Made by a program: the position numbers and the translations under genes | Source of the DNA: Pyrrhoderma lamaoense | Lineage: Eukaryota > Basidiomycota > Agaricomycetes > Hymenochaetales > Hymenochaetaceae | Direction: 5' to 3' | DNA: 64,000 nt | Assembly (NCBI GenBank): GCA_002794735.1 | Contig: NBAZ01000004.1 | Span: 620,001-684,000 of the forward strand | Part shown: in pieces, positions 59,098 to 64,000 of the stretch | Position numbering within the stretch: position 1 is the stretch's first letter | Layout: the number at the start of each line of letters is the position of its first letter | Notes under the pieces: generated by a model | What the model saw: the letters and a program-made list of their open reading frames with translations, nothing else | Told to the model about the DNA's origin: nothing | Databases searched by the model: none

Positions 59098-59114
59098 ACG
59101 CGTCCGCGACGCGT
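59098..59114. promoter_or_regulatory. Two MluI cell-cycle boxes (ACGCGT) before DPB2
   Basis: ACGCGT occurs at 59098-59103 and again at 59109-59114, the second ending 39 bases before the DPB2 start. These are the binding sites of the MBF (Mbp1/Swi6) complex that switches on DNA replication genes at G1/S. The match of motif and gene function is strong circumstantial evidence. Confidence 0.7.
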
Positions 59115-59153
59115 CGGATAGATGGAAATTAAGTGTCCTGAACACCACAAGCC

Positions 59154-61393
59154 ATGTCTACGTTGCAGAGTGCTATAATCAAAGTGGGTTTACTGTTATC
59201 TATTTGTACAAATTTAACACGAAAAATATCGCTTTAGGGGTTTCGAAAGTACAGTCATGCCTTAGGACCCGAGTCTCTCCAATTTGTTGAGGACATATGT
59301 AATGAATATGGATTCCAAGACGACCTTTCTCAAGTAGAGGAGGCAGTGGATCAACTAGCAAAGGAATATAACAAACAAGAAGGTCAGTATACTTAAAAGC
59401 TGAAACCTTATCAGAATGTCTAAACTGAAGTTACAGATGCAAGCATGAAAGTTACATTGCCCATTCTTCAACGTGTCTACCTGAATTTACAAGAGAAAAA
59501 TGAGAAAAGGGAAACAGGGGAAGACGACATACTTGATCCGGAGGATCATCTATTCTTTATCGATGCATATGAGATACCGCTTTGGCACTGGTCAGCAACT
59601 AGAGGTACATTTGAGAAGTAGGACACTTTATTATGTCGTATTTCGCACTTTCAAATTAATACCTTCACCAGGTTTGCACACGCACCAACAGTTTCCGGAA
59701 GTGCAGACTCTCGTATTCTTGCCATGAGAGACCGTTATCATATAATAAAACAGACTATCCTTCGTAACGATCATTTTACTCCTTCAACGTTACCAGGAAA
59801 AGATAGAGATCGATTATTGAACGTACGTATATAAGATGTGGATCGATAATATGGTGTGCTGAATAGACCCTCCCTTCAGCTCCGGACTACTAAGCAACTA
59901 CTTGGAAGGGCAGGAGAACGATTTCTTCTTTTTGGTTTGTTGTGTTACTCGAAGGAAGGGCGTCTTTGTCTAGAAGATACAGACGGAAAGGTTGAACTTG
60001 ACTTCTCACAACTGGTAAAGGAAATACATTTTAAACCAAACTTTCCTGTCCTGACAAAAAGCTATGACTTCAGGATGTTCCAAGCGAAGGCTTCTTTACT
60101 GAAGGTTGTTTTGCACTTGTAGAAGGTGACTACACCGAAGACGAGACTCTTGCTGTTATTGCTATTGGTCATCCTCCTTGTGAGCGTCGAGAGATTGCGC
60201 GGTAAGCATTTCTTCGAATACCTCGAATTTCCCTCAACTAAGTCTCGAGAGTTCCATATATGGTCATATTGACTTCCTTGGGCAAGGAGCTGCTACACCA
60301 GCTGAAGATGTATGTTACTAAATTAAAGCCAGAGACACATGCTTACCGTACCTGTGTAACTAGGATGAATTAGAGATGCGTATATCACGGGAATATCAAA
60401 ACCTCATGTTCCATTGCTTATCTGATGTATGGCTTGATCACCCGGAGACGTTGCATGGTCTTTCTAGCATATTTGAGAAGTGTTTAGAAGCAGATGCCAT
60501 ACCTCAGATATTTATACTTTGTGGTAATTTCACAAGCCATGGGATTTCTCAGGGAAATAGTCGGGACGTCCAATCATATCAAGGTGAATTTTATATCCTT
60601 TATATAGGTTTTAATAATTGATGGATCTTCTGAAGAAAACTTTGACAGACTAGCAGATCTCATTATTAGTTTTCCTACAATTGCTCGGCATACACATTTC
60701 GTGTTCGTCCCTGGTCCACTTGACATGACGACGAACTCTATCCTTCCCCGTCGCCACTACTACCATCTTTAGTAGGAAAGCTGAAATCCAAGCTATCAAA
60801 AGTACATTTCCTGAGTAACCCGTGTAGAATCAAGTGTTATGGTCAGGAAATCGTGATATTTAGGGAGAATCTCATGGCGCGAATGTTACGAAATCTCGTC
60901 GGAGTAAAACCAAACGTTCAAGATGATGATATGAAAAAATTTGTATGTATCACAACTTTAGTGATACCTTATAAAAACTAACCATCTCATTCTGCAGTTA
61001 GTTCAATCAATTATAGATCAAAGCCATCTGAGTCCGTTTACGAGAAATGTTCAACCAGTACTCCCAGAATTTGACCATACCCTTCGGTTATACCCTCTCC
61101 CCACTGCTGTATGCTACAATACACCTACCTCTTATGCGATCTTGTCCCTCATACCACTCTCTTTCTTGTTTTTTTAGGTAATATTAGCAGATAAATATGA
61201 AGGCTATGAATTAACCTATGAAGGATGCCATGTATTCAACCCCGGGAGTTTTGTTGGTAATTCATTTGGCTTCTACACATACTTTCCGTCAAAAAGAAAG
61301 TCTGAAAGCTCGTAAGCACGGAATTTATCAAGTATTTTCTAAGCTGGTTCTGACACTATCTCTAGTACTGTTGACATTGATGAGGACGAGTAA
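59154..61393 (+). CDS. DPB2: DNA polymerase epsilon subunit B
   Basis: The essential second subunit of the leading-strand polymerase, which also links to the CMG helicase. The ATG at 59154 gives [10 protein letters not shown]; an intron (GTGGGT...CTTTAG) joins to [20 protein letters not shown]. Then come [37 protein letters not shown] and [20 protein letters not shown]. After a GTAAAG intron come [20 protein letters not shown] and [16 protein letters not shown]. The calcineurin-like fold has [10 protein letters not shown] and [20 protein letters not shown], followed by [34 protein letters not shown] and [20 protein letters not shown]. It ends [14 protein letters not shown] at 61391-61393. At 60754-60755 (CGTCGCCACT) one missing C breaks the frame before LLPSLVG. 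The metal-site residues of the phosphatase fold look degenerate, as usual for this subunit. Confidence 0.93.
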
Positions 61394-61934
61394 ATGTGTT
61401 CATTCACTATTTTTATGAGGTTTGGTAATTGTGGTGTACAATAATATTTGCATTGTGTAACCTTTAACTTGTTTATTTTTTTCCCTTTCCCTAATACTTG
61501 CTCACTATAGGCTAAGTGAAGTAAGAAAGTCAAATAAAAAAGTACTTATAGAATTTCGTATATCAATGGATCAAATTTACATACTTAGTTCTGATATACT
61601 GAAATCGCAATTATTGTTTATGCTACGTAAGCGTCTGTGTAATGAGTAATAATAAGCTCAAGTACATAAATTAGTACATCTAGCCGACGATCAGCTTTCG
61701 AAGCGCGATCATTCAGCGTAAGCGCTAGCATCGGTGCACGACTCAAGTCACGTAGCACACGGATTGTTAGAATCCCCGATTTTTTCTTTAGTCTACGGAG
61801 AAGATGGATTTTTAGTGCCACATAACCCGTAATATTGGGCACTCCTGACCTTCTCACTTGAATTCAAACACGATTTCGTGGTCGTTTGCGTCACGTACCT
61901 AGAGCGAACTTGACCAGTACAGTCTAGGGACAAG
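61394..61934. other. Intergenic region DPB2 / FMP27
   Basis: About 540 AT-rich bases between two genes on the same strand. A short minus-strand open frame at 61618-61857 resembles nothing and uses no recognised start context. It should contain the FMP27 promoter. Confidence 0.45.
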
Positions 61935-64000
61935 ATGAAGGGTATTCTTGACTTTCTGTGGACCCTATCTGGAGGATCCGGTAGCTATACTGGCTGGGGA
62001 AAGTATCTGATGTCGACCTTTCAAATCATTGTTATATGTTCAGTTTTCAGGGCATGGGTAGGTCCGTTCATTCTACGCAAGCTCTCGAAGCGTATCAGAG
62101 TCAGGAGAATAAGTTTGCGGTCAGTAAGAGGAGTATACATACGAATGACAACTATGACTATCAGGATAGACAGAGTTGGTTTATCGTATCATCCTCGCAC
62201 GGAAGCTTCTCGTCGGTTTTCGTTCAAAGTTGAAGGACTGCACGTAGAGGTACACGAAATAAAGCCATCTTCGGCGCTCCGATCTCCACCACTCCTAAGA
62301 AGCCTAAGTAGACTATCGAGTCTGAGTGAAATCTCCTCTTCTCCTATGACTAGCCGTCTTTGGTCTTTCTATACAATCGTTTACGACTCTATAGAGCCTT
62401 ATGCCAGGCCAATAATTCGTTCCTTTTTTGTGGCTTTTACCCGACTTGTTATAAAATGTCTTCCCGCTTTGACTCAAGTTATTGACCTAGAAGTGGATCG
62501 TGCCCTGATTTCATTTACAACTGCTCCTGAGTCTCATATTGCCGTGCGAAGCCTAATTTTGTCTACTACAGTCACATTCACCAACTTGGAAAACTCGACA
62601 GGAGTTCAATTAGTACACAGACCTAACATTAGACATCATCAAACCTTTTTAAGTATGTCACACTTACAAAATAGGCTTGTTGGGAGCGCAAAACGAGTAG
62701 TAGGGAGAGCATGGGGACAGACCCGGGGAAAAGCAAACTTTGAACTCAAAATTAATGGGGTTTCTGGATTTGTTGACTCCAGTAAATGGGACTGGAGCGG
62801 AAGTACTATACCAATTGACATAGACGGATCTCATTATGGGGTCTCATGTTTCTCTCTTGTTACTCACCCGGGTCATAGGAAAGCAATATGTTTTGATGTC
62901 CCAGGATCTACTGAACTAGTTTCAGCCTTTCGTTTTGGACCTACAAATAAAATTGTTGAAGATCACAGTGTTTCAATTTCCCTCAAGTTATCCTCCGTTT
63001 TGATTGAGTCTGGACTACTTACCTCCTTCATTGATTCATTGAAAAAACTTCGGATCCCATCGCAACCTCCCATTGTACAAGGTCTGGCCCCACGTAGGTT
63101 CTTTAGAGTGAGTGGGAGTGTACTATTTCTATGTCACTGGTGTTGATATCTTTCAAGTCTTCAACTCTCTTTTCAGTTTCCAGTGCCTCCGGTAGACAGA
63201 CTATAGATAAGAAGCCCAGATTCACAAAGGTCGGTGATATCTCTACCTTTTGCTAATATACTAATGAATGGTATTTACTCTGGACTAGTTCTCTTTATTA
63301 GCCTCTATTGACGTACAAATAAGGGATATCATAGTCCAGCATACATTAGATGGTAGTCAACGCTCCTTCAGGGGTAATATCCGGAATCTCAATGGGACGC
63401 TACATTATGGAAAGCCAAAGAAAACTCTAATCTACAAGGATTTCTTAGGAAACAGCCTAGACAGTGACCTCAGATATGATACCGATGTTCTCTCCTTCAC
63501 GCTGCTTGCAAAGGATCTAGCTGTTTTACGAGGTGGTCTTTCGAGTGATTCTCCTCTTTCACGAGTTGTTTCCATCAATGCCATTGATACGCAAGGGTTT
63601 GCCACCCAGATAGCTCCTCATATGCCATCACCGATTGTTCTACCTGGGGACCCGAACTCCTCTATGCTTGTCATGAAGTTAGCCATCTCTTCGCCTCAGT
63701 TGAGTGAAAGAATTGATATCATCGGTGATGTTATCGATGAAGTTCGCTCATACAATAACACAAAATCACAAGCACCTCGACAACACAAATCAATTCTTCG
63801 TTTTGTTCCTCGCTTGAAAATCGATTTTGTAGTGGAGGACGTTGCTGCTTGCATCATACCTGCTGGTAGCGATGCAGATTCTCTTTCGTCCTTCATTCTA
63901 AGCAGTACACAATGCGTTATGTCTTTCTCTACACTCTTTAAAAGCTTTCCGCTAGCCAAGTCAAGGCATCCTGATATTATAGAGCATGCACACACACCGT
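61935..64000 (+). CDS. FMP27: FMP27/BLTP2 (SABRE/Hobbit) bridge-like lipid transfer protein, N-terminal part
   Basis: A giant protein thought to form a hydrophobic channel carrying lipids between the ER and other membranes. The ATG at 61935 gives MKGILDFLWTLSGGSGSYTG and an N-terminal membrane anchor (LMSTFQIIVICSVFRAWVG). Then come RRISLRSVRGVYIR and IRIDRVGLSYHPRTEASRRF with FKVEGLHVEV, the start of the RBG-type beta-sheet groove. A long first exon runs to about 63106 (splice donor GTGAGT). Later exons include ASIDVQIRDIIVQHTLDGSQ, RSFRGNIRNLNGTLHYGKPK and FVPRLKIDFVVEDVAACIIP. The gene runs off the right end of the window. Assignment rests on the anchor, the R-G-V-Y-I-R-type strand and the later ID-F-V-V-E-D-V style repeats; a relative such as Csf1 is less likely. 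Confidence 0.7.

Noticed and set aside
61618..61857. Minus-strand open frame of 79 residues
   Set aside because: Composition and lack of any domain or splice context make it indistinguishable from chance.
1..64000. Mobile elements, CRISPR arrays and prophage-like or secondary-metabolite clusters
   Set aside because: No transposase, reverse transcriptase, long terminal repeat, repeat-spacer array or biosynthetic core enzyme was seen; the window is ordinary housekeeping gene territory.

Overview
The window is nuclear DNA from a filamentous or yeast-like fungus, most likely a basidiomycete. Genes are packed tightly on both strands. Almost every gene is cut by several introns of about 50-65 bases with GT...AG ends. 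Intergenic gaps are mostly 60-900 bases. The gene types (fungal trifunctional HIS4, KOG1/raptor, Hos3-type deacetylase, two-domain FEX fluoride exporter, a DUF7704-like membrane protein, DAL5-like permeases) are fungal. No mobile element, CRISPR array, rRNA or convincing tRNA was seen.

Layout, left to right. A partial unidentified gene end (50-199, +) is followed by an SDR oxidoreductase (486-1496, -), then pyruvate dehydrogenase E1-beta (1716-3220, +) and HIS4 (3591-6272, -). Next come an Argonaute (6818-11042, +), KOG1/raptor of TORC1 (11328-16283, -), a long coiled-coil protein (16695-20669, +), the casein kinase 2 regulatory subunit (20887-22457, +) and ribosomal protein eL36 (22705-23134, +). 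Then a hydantoinase-A/5-oxoprolinase protein (23687-26708, +), a 1.4-kb purine-rich gene-free stretch with a G-quadruplex motif, a TVP38/TMEM64-type membrane protein (28121-29686, -), a large Ser/Pro-rich disordered protein (30441-35501, +) and an EF-hand mitochondrial carrier (35987-38392, +).

The right half holds two tandem DAL5-type permeases (38632-40836 and 41238-43230, -), a Tma17/Adc17-like proteasome assembly factor (43593-44127, -), a TSPO protein (44338-45181, +), the FEX fluoride exporter (45243-46650, -) and a DUF7704-like protein (47518-48121, +). It continues with Cox18/Oxa1 (48438-49717, -), ribosomal protein eL6 (50048-50835, -), an Sdt1-type HAD nucleotidase (51545-52642, +), PHAF1/UPF0183 (52769-54321, -), a Hos3-like histone deacetylase (54493-56662, +), a secreted or single-pass membrane protein (57002-58857, -), DNA polymerase epsilon subunit Dpb2 (59154-61393, +) and the start of FMP27/BLTP2 (61935 to the window end, +).

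These are unrelated housekeeping genes, not an operon or cluster. Regulatory sites that fit their gene include a Gcn4/Cpc1 site 71 bases before HIS4, two MluI cell-cycle boxes just before DPB2, and a perfect CRE plus a 26-bp near-palindrome in the Tma17/TSPO divergent promoter.

The most consistent oddity is technical or evolutionary. At least a dozen highly conserved genes, including essential ones (eL6, CK2-beta, Dpb2), show a reading-frame break that is explained each time by exactly one missing base, usually inside a short homopolymer. This looks like consensus deletion errors in the assembly rather than pseudogenes, so many predicted proteins will be wrongly split. I found no convincing undescribed biological system. 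The best leads are the HyuA-only oxoprolinase, its GC-AG intron, the G-quadruplex region and the divergent-promoter palindrome.
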